NCBI GenBank assembly: GCA_018105865.1
Contig: JACLAT010000150.1
Span: 1-64,000 of the forward strand
Reading direction: 5' to 3'
Source: Metaphire vulgaris
Lineage: Eukaryota > Annelida > Clitellata > Crassiclitellata > Megascolecidae
DNA: 64,000 nt
In this document: one piece after another, positions 33,580 to 43,303 of the stretch
How positions within the stretch are numbered: the stretch's first letter is position 1
Layout: each line of letters begins with the position of its first letter
Program-made: the position numbers and the translations under genes
The notes under the pieces: model-generated
What the model was told of the DNA's origin: nothing
Seen by the model: the letters and a program-made list of their open reading frames with translations, nothing else
Databases searched by the model: none

Positions 33580-36256
33580 GTCATTGCAGGAGCACTTGAT
33601 TCTGGTAACAAAAGAATTTCCTTTCTAAACTTTTACAGACCGCCATCATCATCCTTTGCACTTTTTATGACAGAATTCCAATCAATTCTGGAGATATTCA
33701 TTTCCTCTCCTGGTGAACTTATAATCTCTGGCGATTTTAACATTCATACTGATAATTTAACAGACATTCATGCAGTGCAGTTCAAAAATCTTTTAAATAA
33801 TTTTGACCTTAAGCAGCATGTCACTGGCCCAACTCACCATCTAGGTCATACACTTGATCTTCTTATCACAAGAGCTGATAGCACAGTTGCTTCTTTTGTC
33901 TCAAATAATGATTCCTATCTCTCTGATCATCTTACTGTATCATGCTCTGTGAACTTTCAATTTAAGGCTCCCTCCTCTAGAAAGTCGATCAAATTTAGAC
34001 CCTGGAGGTTGCTAGACATCGAGCAGTTTCAGTTGAAAATTCTTTCTTCGCCATTATTTACTTCCACAACAGAATCCGTAACAGAATATGCAAATCTTTT
34101 TCAAAATGTTTTGTGCAGTATTTTGGATGATCTTATCCCCGAGAAAACTAAAATTGTTACTGATAGGCCTTCACAACCCTGGTTCAACAAAGATATTTCT
34201 GATGCACGTCAGCGTAGGAGTAGATTGGAACGAGCTTGGCGTCATTCTAAACTGCCATCAGACCTTAAACGGTTTAGGAAGCAATGTCGCTGTGTTCGTA
34301 AACTAGTCAATAATGCCAAAGCCCAGTTTCTATCCAATCTGATAAAAGATAATCTGAATTCACCAAAATCTTTATGGAATTCCTTAAATAAACTTTTGCA
34401 CCGAGACAAAAAAAGTACACTACCTCAGTCAAATTCACCTCAACAGCTAGCAGAAAAATTTCTACAATTTTTCTCAGATAAAATATCTAGCATCAGGCTC
34501 AAATTTCCAACACACCCCACAGAAGACAACTGCTCACTGCCAAAAACCCCTCCCCCAATATTCACAGCATTCCGCCCCACCAATCTGTCTGAAATACGCC
34601 AAATTATTTTCTCATTGCCGAATAAACAGTGTCTGCTGGATGTTATTCCAACTGATATCCTTAAGCAGTGTTTTGATGTGCTTGGGCCAGTAATTACCCG
34701 TTTGGTTAACCTATCTCTGTCATCAGGTACCTTTCCATCAACCTATGCTAGTGCTCTAGTTCACCCTCTACTGAAAAAGCCAACACTCGATCCAAATGAC
34801 TTTTCTAGCTATAGACCTATTTCAAATTTAAATTTTATATCTAAACTCGTTGAACGCATCGTGCTCAGTCGAATAAATGTACATCTTTCATCCCATAATC
34901 TTTTATTGCCTAAACAATCTGCATATAGAAAATTTCATTCAACTGAAACTGCTCTCCTAGCTGTTCATGATTACATTTTGTCTGCTATGGATAACGGCAA
35001 GGTAACTGCACTTATTTTACTAGATTTGTCTGCGGCTTTTGACACCATAGATCATGCAATCCTTCTCCACAGACTCGAACATTGGTTTGGCTTATCGGGT
35101 ACTGTATTAGAGTGGTTCACATCCTATCTTAAACATCGCAGTCAATCTGTTTATTGTAACGGTGCACAGTCAAACTCAGCTAAATTAGATTTCGGTGTTC
35201 CCCAGGGATCTGTTTTAGGCCCTCTCCTTTTCACCTTATATACAATGCCCCTTGGATCTCTTCTTACACAATTCTCTGCTGACTATCATTTCTATGCTGA
35301 CGATACACAGTTATTCATTGCCTTCGACGATAAAACCTCCTCCATGTCACTAGAAAATCTGTCCCTTTGCCTGCAAAACGTTCAGTCTTTGATGTTTAAT
35401 AATAAGCTTGCACTTAACCCTTCAAAAACTGAGTTTTTACTTCTTGGTACATCATTTAATCTAAGTAAATTTGAAGACATAAATTCATTTATATTTGACA
35501 ACATTTCAGTTAATCTAAGTCAGTCTGTCCGCAACCTAGGGGTGATATTTGATAAGAACATGTCGTTTAACGATCATATAAATAAGGTCAGCAGAGCTGC
35601 TCATATGCAAATCAGAGATATTCGACGAATTCGTGACTTTGTGCCCAAATCCGCTCTGATTCCTCTTGCAAACGCCCTTGTCAGCAGCAGACTTGATTAT
35701 TGCAATTCTCTTTACAGTGGTATGACCAGATCTAACATGCAAAAGCTTCAAAGGATTCAGAATTCTATTGCCCGAGCCATTACAAAAACTCGTAAGCATG
35801 ATCATATTAAACCTGTTCTTCAAAAGTCACACTGGTTGCCGGTAGAACAGAGAATTCTATTCAAAACTGGTCTCCTGGTTTTAAAACACTGCAGTCTGGC
35901 CAACCTCAATATTTAAAATCTATGTTGAATCACCCAAACCATCGTCATTCAACAAGGTATGCTGATTCATTGTTGAATGTACCTAGAACCAACACTGAAA
36001 TTGGTAAGAGAGCTTTTTCTATTTCTGGGCCTAAAATCTGGAACTCTCTCCCTCCGGCTGTCAGATCTTCCAATTCATTAAGCATCTTCCGATCCAGACT
36101 TAAGACGCATCTCCTTCAATTGGCGTTTCCTCCATAGTCCGTCTCACTCTCTCCCTCTGACTGATCTCTGGAATGACCTGGATCTTTTGCGGATTGATTT
36201 TGAAGTACCATCGATTGATACCTTGGGTATTAGAACTGGTGCTATAGAAGTGCATA

Positions 36257-36326
<70 letters not shown>

Positions 36327-36330
36327 CCCG
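33580..36330 (+). mobile_element. L2-like LINE, most complete copy in the window
   Basis: Starts within the endonuclease domain (ISFLNFYRPPSSSFALF) and runs through a complete reverse transcriptase to an ATT tail (36257-36325). Its 3' untranslated part (ACCATCGATTGATACC .. ATTAGAACTGGTGCT) is shared with 5068-5172. The copy at 23005-25735 is the same family. Confidence 0.93.
33667..35916 (+). CDS. L2-like LINE ORF2: endonuclease end and reverse transcriptase
   Basis: 749 open codons. Residues 1-95 are the C-terminal part of an apurinic-type endonuclease (ISGDFNIHTD, THHLGHTLDLLI). Residues about 350-620 are the reverse transcriptase: SSYRPISNLNFISKLVERIV, LLDLSAAFDTIDHAILLHRL (about 449), [17 protein letters not shown] (about 508) and FYADDTQLFIAF (about 541). 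The catalytic D and DD residues are intact. A frame change near 35900 separates the last 70 residues (35922-36137: KIWNSLPPAV .. SRLKTHLLQL). The 5' part of the endonuclease is missing, so this copy cannot be autonomous. The first in-frame ATG is internal to the domain and is not a real start. Confidence 0.9.
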   Translation: MTEFQSILEIFISSPGELIISGDFNIHTDNLTDIHAVQFKNLLNNFDLKQHVTGPTHHLGHTLDLLITRADSTVASFVSNNDSYLSDHLTVSCSVNFQFKAPSSRKSIKFRPWRLLDIEQFQLKILSSPLFTSTTESVTEYANLFQNVLCSILDDLIPEKTKIVTDRPSQPWFNKDISDARQRRSRLERAWRHSKLPSDLKRFRKQCRCVRKLVNNAKAQFLSNLIKDNLNSPKSLWNSLNKLLHRDKKSTLPQSNSPQQLAEKFLQFFSDKISSIRLKFPTHPTEDNCSLPKTPPPIFTAFRPTNLSEIRQIIFSLPNKQCLLDVIPTDILKQCFDVLGPVITRLVNLSLSSGTFPSTYASALVHPLLKKPTLDPNDFSSYRPISNLNFISKLVERIVLSRINVHLSSHNLLLPKQSAYRKFHSTETALLAVHDYILSAMDNGKVTALILLDLSAAFDTIDHAILLHRLEHWFGLSGTVLEWFTSYLKHRSQSVYCNGAQSNSAKLDFGVPQGSVLGPLLFTLYTMPLGSLLTQFSADYHFYADDTQLFIAFDDKTSSMSLENLSLCLQNVQSLMFNNKLALNPSKTEFLLLGTSFNLSKFEDINSFIFDNISVNLSQSVRNLGVIFDKNMSFNDHINKVSRAAHMQIRDIRRIRDFVPKSALIPLANALVSSRLDYCNSLYSGMTRSNMQKLQRIQNSIARAITKTRKHDHIKPVLQKSHWLPVEQRILFKTGLLVLKHCSLANLNI

Positions 36331-36612
36331 GCCCGTCGAGTCGTCGACTGACAGAGCAAAAACAGAGAGGTGGGCTGTAGCATGTCGACGAGAGAACTTT
36401 ACTATCGGGAACATTACCAGATGGACATACATTTGCAACAAGCACTTCTTAGATCCAACTGGGCCAACTCAGATGAATCCGGATCCTCTACAGGCCAACT
36501 CCACACATCATGCAATCCTACCTTCAAATAATATCAAATTGCATATTTTCATGGACGGAGCACAGGGCATACGTTCAGTAACTGTTAAAGTTTGATGCCT
36601 ACTAGCCAAACG

Positions 36613-36745
36613 GAGTGGCGTCATTTGCCAAAATTGCCTAAAATTTCCCAAAATTTGCCAAAAATGCCCAAGATTTGCAAAAATTTGTCAAAATTTGACC
36701 ATAAAATTATATCGCCCCCCAGAAAAGTGTGAAATGACGCTACTG
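36613..36745. mobile_element. 133-bp hAT-type MITE, relative of 18715-18972
   Basis: The ends are GAGTGGCGTCATTTGCC and GAAATGACGCTACTG, with repeated TTTGCCAAAA units inside. Flanks GCCAAACG / GTCAAACG match at 7 of 8 positions. Confidence 0.85.
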
Positions 36746-36959
36746 GTCAAACGTTTAACCATCCTACATGATATCACGCAGTTTCACTCGTACTCGTGGG
36801 TCGTCGCCTACTAAAAATCTATATAACTAGTTAATTTATTCTGGCTAGGGTGAAGAGCCAACAAGAAATTTGTTTAAAAATTATAACTCAAAATTGAAAT
36901 GTTAACATTGAAATTCTCAAGATCGTCGTTTATTCTTTATTAGCATTGCTTAACTTAAC

Positions 36960-36966
36960 ATGTATG

Positions 36967-37055
<89 letters not shown>
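36960..37055. repeat. (AT)n(GT)n dinucleotide repeat
   Basis: An AT run of about 20 units followed directly by about 22 GT units. Confidence 0.97.
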
Positions 37056-37057
<2 letters not shown>

Positions 37058-37853
37058 GACAAATTAAGATGATTAAGAAAAACGGCATGACCACATTTTA
37101 CTTAACGCTATATTAGACATTGCCTATGCACAAGTTCATCCTTTTTCCGGTCTGCACTCTAGCCAACGTTTTAATTCAACAACTGAATTGTTTGTAACAT
37201 CACTACGGCGAAGTTTTGCTCCTGGAACGTCTGATTCTAACAGCTTTATTTCGAAAAACGCGCTGCTTGCAGTGCTTGACGCCATGTCCACTAGCTCTTC
37301 GCTGTCCACATTTGCATAAACAGCTGAGCGCAGTTTGACCTATTTATTTTAATTAGATGCATGACGTCACGGAATCGCTTAGGCGATAAGCCTACTTCAG
37401 TAGTACGCTGACTGTGAAGAGCGACCATTGACATAACAGTGACTCTGTATTATCCGATTAAAATCATTAAATTCTTTCTTAAACGTAAAACAAAACGAAC
37501 ACTTTAATGTGGTAACACTCCGTTACCACATTTGGCGACGAGTCTGAACCTCCGTGACTGATTCATCGGCTCTTTTGACGTGCAACAGAACGCCGTCAGA
37601 TCAAGACAAAGACACTGCCGCTGAGTCATCGTTCAGCGCGCAGCCAGACACATAGCGCTAAAGACAGCGCCTCTGAGAACAAAGAAAAGGGACGCGACGC
37701 CATCTTGCGCCGCCGTCTTGAGCGATAGTCTACAACGACTGTGAGTACTGTTTGGCCATCCATATCGTCTGCTGGATCATAGTTTTCAATGCGTCGTCCT
37801 CTTCACCGTACTACTCCTCGTCTTCCTCGAAGACGCGATGATCGGCGGCCCGC

Positions 37854-38762
37854 TTGCAAGTAGTGGCGCCCGCCCAGACAGCCCGGTTCGAGGCCTCGGC
37901 CCTCACCGGCCGATCGCTGGCAACGACGTCAGGCCGAACTGCCCGTCGAGGTCGTCAGCGATCGAACAACTGTCGTCGACACGGCTCGAAGGCTGTCGAC
38001 ACAGACTTGGCAGCCGCAGCCAAGCGTTACATCAGAGCGTCCATCAGCGACCATGATGTTCTGCCTACCGGTTCAGAGCAACGCAACGTTACTCTGGACA
38101 TCACCAGAAATGGACTCCGAGGCCCAGACGACAGACACCGAAGCCTGCCCGTCTGCCGAGCCGCCAGTCATTTCCAGCCGTGGATTGCTCCAGTGGCAGA
38201 GACCTTCGAGCGGCTATCCGCCTCGAGCAAGGTCATCATCGCCTGCATACGATCTTGGACCGCGCCAATAGCAGCAACCGCCGGGCACCAGTTAGCCGCG
38301 GCGACCGCCTATTGCCGGCCAGAGGATGCGCCATCAGCAACGAGCGTTGCTACGCCAACGTCGTCGTCTGCTTCATCGGCGCCGTCCGTTTCCTTAGCGA
38401 CGCCCGATGGGTTTTCAGCGACGCCTGACATTGCATCAGCGCCGTCCACTGTTGGTTCCGTCGTTTCCGCTGTGGCGCCAGCGACATCCACTTCGTTTGC
38501 CGCTGCACCGTCGATCACTTCCGGTCTGCCAGCGTCAATCCGTACCGCCGTTTCCGCCAGGCCAGCGTCGACCGCTTCCGCTGCGCTGGCCCCGATGTCC
38601 GATGTCTCTCCATCGTCGACATCCGATTCTTCTCCATCGTCGACGTCCGACGCCTCTTCTTCGTCGACGTCCGATGTCTGTTCAGCGGAATTTGCTGTGT
38701 TACCAGTATTCTCCGCTAGCTCCAGCTATTTCCGCCGAGTCGGGTCCTCCGCCTTGTTCTGA
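37854..38762 (+). CDS. Ser/Ala/Pro-rich open frame of the non-autonomous LTR element
   Basis: 302 open codons starting at an ATG (MQVVAPAQTARFEASALT). The C-terminal half is low-complexity Ala/Ser/Pro/Thr (SATSVATPTSSSASSAPSVS, then repeated DVSPSSTSD-type units near residues 260-290). It occupies most of the 1.5-kb internal region between the primer site and the purine tract. I recognise no gag, zinc knuckle or enzyme domain. It may be a gag-like or captured coding region, or an open frame kept by GC-rich composition. An overlapping frame (38407-38982) is probably a shadow. Confidence 0.45.
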   Translation: MQVVAPAQTARFEASALTGRSLATTSGRTARRGRQRSNNCRRHGSKAVDTDLAAAAKRYIRASISDHDVLPTGSEQRNVTLDITRNGLRGPDDRHRSLPVCRAASHFQPWIAPVAETFERLSASSKVIIACIRSWTAPIAATAGHQLAAATAYCRPEDAPSATSVATPTSSSASSAPSVSLATPDGFSATPDIASAPSTVGSVVSAVAPATSTSFAAAPSITSGLPASIRTAVSARPASTASAALAPMSDVSPSSTSDSSPSSTSDASSSSTSDVCSAEFAVLPVFSASSSYFRRVGSSALF

Positions 38763-39345
38763 TGTCGGCGCGTTGCTGCTCTTACCGCAGACCGCCGATC
38801 CGAAGCAACTGACTCGCTCGCTGTTGACAGCGCCTTACTTCGTGAATTCTGCCCGCCAGTTCGCCGCCATTTCCGAACTGCGCTGGCTGTTGTTGGGATA
38901 CGCCCTCTGGCGTTGGCCGCCAGAGCGTCATCAAAGCTCCGCGCTACTGAAGCGTAGCATCGCAGAGTCGCCTATTACCTGACTCTCTGACATTGCTGAA
39001 GTCACTGTGGCCCCAGAACAGACAGTAGGCATAGCTGACCAAATTCCCTTGTTTCCGGGGGGAGAGAGAAATGTAGTGAAGGCTGTTTATTATGCAGCTG
39101 GGCTTAGTCACCACTAGAGCGCCCAGCTGTTGAACCGCCACTAGGGGGCGTGACAGCTTAGCCGTAGGCGGCTGCAGCCGTAGCTGAGCTGCAGCAGAGT
39201 AGCTAGACTTCAGTAGTACGCTAACTGTGAAGAGCGACCATTGACATAACAGTGACTGTATTGTCCGATTAAAATCATTAAATTGTTTCTTAAACGTAAA
39301 ACAAACGAACACTTTAATGTGGTAACACTCCGTTACCACAAATCC

Positions 39346-40230
39346 CTGTTATAATTGAAAAAATCTTGGATATACTTTTGACAATTCCATAAATTTTGAT
39401 GCTCACATATTCCAACTATCGGAAATCTGTTATGTTCACATTGAGATCTACGTCGCCTTCGTCCCTACCTTGATACTAAAACTGCTTACTCTACTGCCAC
39501 TTCAGTAGTTTACTCTAAGTTAGACTTCTGCAACTCACTGTTTCACAATCTTCCAAAAGCTTCCATATGTAAACTCCAATCGATTCAAAATGCCTTAGCT
39601 CGTGCAGTAACTAAATCACCAAACTTCTGCTATACTGCACCATTACTTAAATATCTACACTGGCTGAAAATAGCAGAGTGCATTAAATATAAAATTATAT
39701 CGGTACTTATAAGTTATAACTCACTTCATTCATCAAAACCAGTCTACCTACGAAATCTGATAATCCTACAACATCCTTGATCTACTCGATCTTCCTCTCA
39801 CTCATGTAACTCTTCTTCGTCGTCTAAATCAATCATCAGAATAATTTTTCTTTCAAAATTTGCAATCCCACTTTTTTGTATGCTACATCAGAACTGTGGA
39901 ACTCAATTCCAGCATCTCTCCGCTGTCTACAACATGGTCACATACAAAATTCTGAGTCACAGTTTCCTTCACCTCTGGCAACATCTTATATTTTTCTTTC
40001 TAAACTCAAAGCATTTCTCTCTTCAAAAAAAAATTTAAAAAATCATTTCCGACATAGCTGTTACGTCTCAACCACTGGCCATTTGGATGAAATGACCCTG
40101 TATGAGTGACCCCACCGTTGGCTATAGCTACCTCATAGTAAGATTAAGTACATAGGAATAAGGAGCTACTGCAGTGGTGCTTTTGAAAGCGCTATGGACA
40201 TTAACGAGATTTTACTTACTTTTTGCTTAC
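39346..40230 (+). mobile_element. L2-like LINE, 3' part, decayed
   Basis: Broken frames give SKLDFCNSLFHNLPKASICK, LQSIQNALARAVTKSPNF and LKYLHWLKIAECIKYKI, then a worn 'WNSIPxxLR' block. It ends in ACGAGATTTTACTTACTTTTTGC. The LTR element inserted at its left edge. Confidence 0.8.
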
Positions 40231-40541
40231 TTACCTACATTTACAGATCAAATCTACTGAGATATCGAGAAGAGCGAGAACATGTGCACTAATTAGTTGA
40301 GCAAGAGAGAGTCGAGTTCAAAGTTTCGCCTTACTTTTAACTACCGGTAGTTTGAAGCCGTTATTTAAGGAACCTAAAAGTAATGTCAAACATTTTAAAA
40401 ATCAGTATTGGAGTCGATCCTATTATCGACCGCATCAAAAGCAGTCGACAATTATAACGGAATTGGAGCACTGACTTTGCCATGATCTATGTAGATTCGT
40501 CAATTATTAATTTAAGGAAACAAATGTATTATCATACTGAC

Positions 40542-40687
40542 TGGATTATTTTATCCATGATGCACGCTCCGGACTGGCTTGAACAATAACATGATTGATT
40601 GATGCCGACATTGTCATATCGCACGCCGAAATTGTAAGCAATTTGACGAGCCATATTTAATGCTGAAAATGATGTTCTGCCGACATC
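40542..40687 (-). CDS. ADAM-family gene, active-site exon with degenerate zinc motif
   Basis: A 146-bp minus-strand exon. The acceptor is GCGAACGAAG after a pyrimidine-rich stretch, and the phase-compatible donor is ATCCA|GTCAGT. It encodes DVGRTSFSALNMARQIAYNF, then GVRYDNVGINQSCYCSSQSG and ACIMDKII. The frame 'aMAHELGHNLGMxHD...CxC......CIM' of ADAM proteases is clear, but the zinc-binding histidines and the catalytic glutamate are replaced: HELGHNLGMxHD aligns with RQIAYNFGVRYD. The exon ends two bases into a codon completed by the first base of exon 27190-27370, giving KIIHVPTLVWSEC. I infer a catalytically inactive ADAM, as in the adhesive ADAM2/11/22/23 type. A phase-0 donor (TCA|GTATGA) also exists but would break the frame. 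Confidence 0.87.
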
Positions 40688-40876
40688 CTTCGTTCGCAAC
40701 AAAGAAAATTAATTAGGTGTATTTGAAATAAATTTTGCATGTAAACCGAACAAAATTCAAAGCTCGATCATACGCGTATGATAAAATAAAATACGTTAAA
40801 ATACGTGCGTATGAATATAAAAATATAATACACGTATGATACGCGTATTTTAAAAGTCTGTTCGGTTACTTATAAT

Positions 40877-41067
40877 CAGTGGCGGCTCCACCGGGGGGCC
40901 AGCGGGGCCCGTGCCCCCCTATTGAGAGCCTGGCCCCCCAGTGGCTCCTCCAGTTGGGACCCTATACTTAATGCTACATACATTAAATAACAAATGGTTG
41001 GCCCCCCATGATTAGAAGTTGCCACCCCAACGGCCTCCCCACTTGCCAAATCCTAGAGCCGCCACTG
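40877..41067. mobile_element. 191-bp hAT-type MITE, CAGTGGCGGCTC ends
   Basis: Exact 8-bp target duplication CTTATAAT (40869-40876, 41068-41075). The inverted ends are CAGTGGCGGCTC / GAGCCGCCACTG, with a GGCCCCCC-rich interior. Confidence 0.95.
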
Positions 41068-41117
41068 CTTATAATTTGCTTACTTAGCGAGGGTAAGCGA
41101 GCAATATCAATTGCGAC

Positions 41118-41200
41118 CAGGGGCGCCCACAGAGGGGGAAAGGAAGCAAATGCTTCCTAGAAAAGCCAGAGAGAATTTTTCCCTCCTGAGTTTTGGTATC
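41118..41200 (+). mobile_element. left end of another hAT-like element
   Basis: CAGGGGCGCCCACAGAGGGG followed by GAAAGGAAGCAAATGCTTCC is a typical hAT terminus. No partner end with a matching 8-bp repeat was found. The segment near 41920 (CCCCTTCTAAACTTGCGCCC) may belong to it. Confidence 0.45.
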
Positions 41201-41351
41201 ACGTGTTAGACTAGAGTAGCACATGAATTCGATAAATGCCTGTGCAACATTACAGTATATCAAGCTTTAACATTTTTTCTAGCCTAGGCCTACTTCTTCA
41301 GCTAGGCCTACTATTAGAGTCTATTCTGATGACATTATACTGTAGAAAGAC

Positions 41352-41513
41352 CAGTGTTGGATTTGCCTGGGGGTTGGGGTTGGGAGGGGGGTGAACCCCC
41401 CAGCTAACTTTGCAACCCTCCCAAAAATCGCATTTCGGGTACATGCAGTTTCTGTCATTCATTGGATTTCAGTCCTCAACCCCCTCCAGCTCAATTTCAC
41501 AACTCCAACACTG
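41352..41513. mobile_element. hAT-type MITE, CAGTGTTGG family, copy 2
   Basis: The ends are CAGTGTTGGATTTGCC and CAACTCCAACACTG. Flanks AGAAAGAC and GAAAGAGC fit an 8-bp duplication with a 1-base loss. The interior is the inverse of copy 1 at 9745-9924 (GGGTTGGGAGGGGGGTGAAC). Confidence 0.82.
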
Positions 41514-42134
41514 GAAAGAGCATTTATGGACTGCAGGAATGCCTTTCAGGTCAAAAGATCAAATTCCGAATTTGACCTTTTGCCATCGACCTGAAAGGTC
41601 GTCCTACAGATTCAATCCTCCTACGAAATACTATCGTGAAGACACCGAAGTGCAGCCACCTGCAGACAGCAATGATCAAGCAACCCCACCCCACCCACCT
41701 CGGGTGATAAATCTTTAGCTTCTGCGAGACTGACCACTGTCTACGGCAACTGACAACAGGGAACGATCTCTAAGGTTAAAGTTTCGGGTTCCAAGGCGGG
41801 AGAGGAAGGTGCATTGTCCATTCAGAGGCGATAACTGACAAGTGAAACTCCATATGGAGTCCATAGACCAAAGTAAATGAATGATGCTGAAATTTGTGCC
41901 CCTTCTAAACTTGCGCCCTGTGCTTAGGCACAGTAGGAACCACTCTCTGTACGGCTCTGTGCGCGCTTAGCTATCTTGTCAAGACGCCGATTTAGGTCTT
42001 CATGAAGTACATTTTGTTCAGAATCGTTAATATAATATAATATAACAAGGTTTAAAGTGGTTCAGTAGGGACTGCCCTGTGTGAGAACCACTGTTGTTCC
42101 CGTCCAATCTAATACCCTAGACTACCGAGGTTTA

Positions 42135-42690
42135 TTTTGAACTCGTTTTCAGTTGTAGTCATTACTATCCCCTCATCCAGTTCATTCCATCTGTCCACCA
42201 CTCTTGCACTAAAAAATGCTGTTTATGTCTCCCAACCCGTTTCTTGAACAGTTTCATGCTGTGTCCTCTGGTTCGATCATACTGCTTCATTGTAAAAAAT
42301 CTTTCTCTTGGCATTTCCACTTTGTTTGTTAGTATTTTGTATGTCTCGATCAAATCCCCTCTCTCTCTCTCTTCTTTTTTCCACGGTTGTCAATCCACAG
42401 TGATTTAGCCTTTCCTCATAGGTTAGTTTATGATATCCCTTGATCATTTTTGTTGCTCTGTGTTGCACTCTTTCTAAGGTCTCTATGTCTCTTCAGGAAT
42501 GGACACCATGCTTGAACACAATACTCTAAATGTGGACGTACCAATGTCTTGTAAAGTCTTATTATTACATCCTTCTCTCTGCTCACTATCGTTCTTTTGA
42601 TCATACCTAGAATACCTAGAATCGTTCTTATTAAAGTATTAAAATTCGAAACGTCGTCGTTGTTATTTGGGACTTGCGTCTTATGTGTCA
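42135..42690 (-). mobile_element. CR1-like LINE, 3' end
   Basis: Minus strand: MIKRTIVSREKDVIIRLYKT, LVRPHLEYCVQAWCPFLKRH, QHRATKMIKGYHKLTYEERL, NHCGLTTVEKRRERERGF and MKLFKKRVGRHKQHFLVQEW. It is nearly the same protein segment as in the LINE at 26400-26890, so the same family. Small frameshifts are present. Confidence 0.9.
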
Positions 42691-43303
42691 TCGCGACCTG
42701 GATCGCCGGTAATCGGTGACATACACATAGAAATTTGCGACTTCACGCCACGTCACTGTAACAGTAACTAATCCCAAATTCACTTCGTTAACACTTGTTC
42801 CTCTTTTAATTTCTTTGTGCAGGTAAATGGTTAACAGACTGCGGTAATTGACACAATTTCATGACTATGTAGGCCTAATGTATTTTTGCTCACGTACGAT
42901 AGCGCGTATGATAAAGAGTCATACGTTAAAATACGCGCGTATGATACGAAAAATATAATACGTATGATACGTATGATCGAGCCTTGACAAAATTCAATAG
43001 CACAGTATGAAAAACTAAAACATTCTGTTCAATCAATCCATATCACCAGGAAGTCATGTACCTTCGTATATTGAACCCTAAAACCTTACGGAAAACGTGA
43101 ATTATCATTCGTATTTCTACAATAAGCCCTAATGATAGCAAAACGTTTCATTATGATGAATTTACCAGGCCTAATTAATTTCTGCTTACCCATTTCCTTT
43201 CAACTAAAATGTCTTAAGAGAATATCGGCTCCAAATACAAGCAAAGCAAACGGACAGTCAGACTGATCGCTATTCGTATAGTGACATAAACAAAAGTCTA
43301 TTT

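Larger units (their letters stand above)
33315..37393 (+). mobile_element. THAP-domain DNA transposon inserted in the 5' LTR
   Basis: The 11-bp inverted ends AGGCTTATCGC / GCGATAAGCCT are flanked by ACTT on both sides (33311-33314, 37394-37397). Removal rejoins the two LTR halves as in the intact 3' LTR. TATGCAAATGTGG lies subterminally near both ends in inverse orientation. It holds the start of a THAP domain (33477-33575), an L2 LINE (33580-36330), a MITE (36613-36745) and an AT/GT repeat. The 4-bp duplication does not fix the superfamily. Confidence 0.82.
33188..39340 (+). mobile_element. LTR retrotransposon, non-autonomous, 5' LTR split by a DNA transposon
   Basis: 5-bp target duplication AATCC (33183-33187, 39341-39345). 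The 5' LTR is 33188-33314 plus 37398-37530; the 3' LTR is 39072-39340. Both run TGTAGTGAAGGC ... CCGTTACCACA. TTTGGCGACGAG directly after the 5' LTR is a primer-binding-site candidate, and a purine tract CCGGGGGGAGAGAGAAA precedes the 3' LTR. The internal region (37531-39071) is only 1.5 kb and lacks protease, reverse transcriptase and integrase. Confidence 0.92.
40758..42986. mobile_element. 2.2-kb hAT-like element with palindromic CATACGCGTATG ends
   Basis: Exact 8-bp target duplication ACAAAATT (40750-40757, 42987-42994). The ends are CAAAGCTCGATCATACG and the inverse of CAAGGCTCGATCATACG, each followed by about 100 bp rich in CATACGCGTATGATA and AAAATACGTGCGTATGA. No transposase was seen. 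It contains the MITEs 40877-41067 and 41352-41513 and the LINE fragment 42135-42690. Confidence 0.88.

Noticed and set aside
38407..38982. 191-codon frame rich in Arg/Pro
   Set aside because: It overlaps the longer Ala/Ser frame at 37854-38762 in GC-rich repetitive sequence and is probably a shadow.
33188..39210. Direct repeats at 33188-33314 and 39072-39210 read as an independent dispersed repeat
   Set aside because: The AATCC duplication, primer site and purine tract show that they are the LTRs of one element.
43190..43270. Possible missing ADAM exon between 56727 and 40687
   Set aside because: A splice-like pair exists, but every frame has a stop or lacks the expected GLAxxxxMC pattern.
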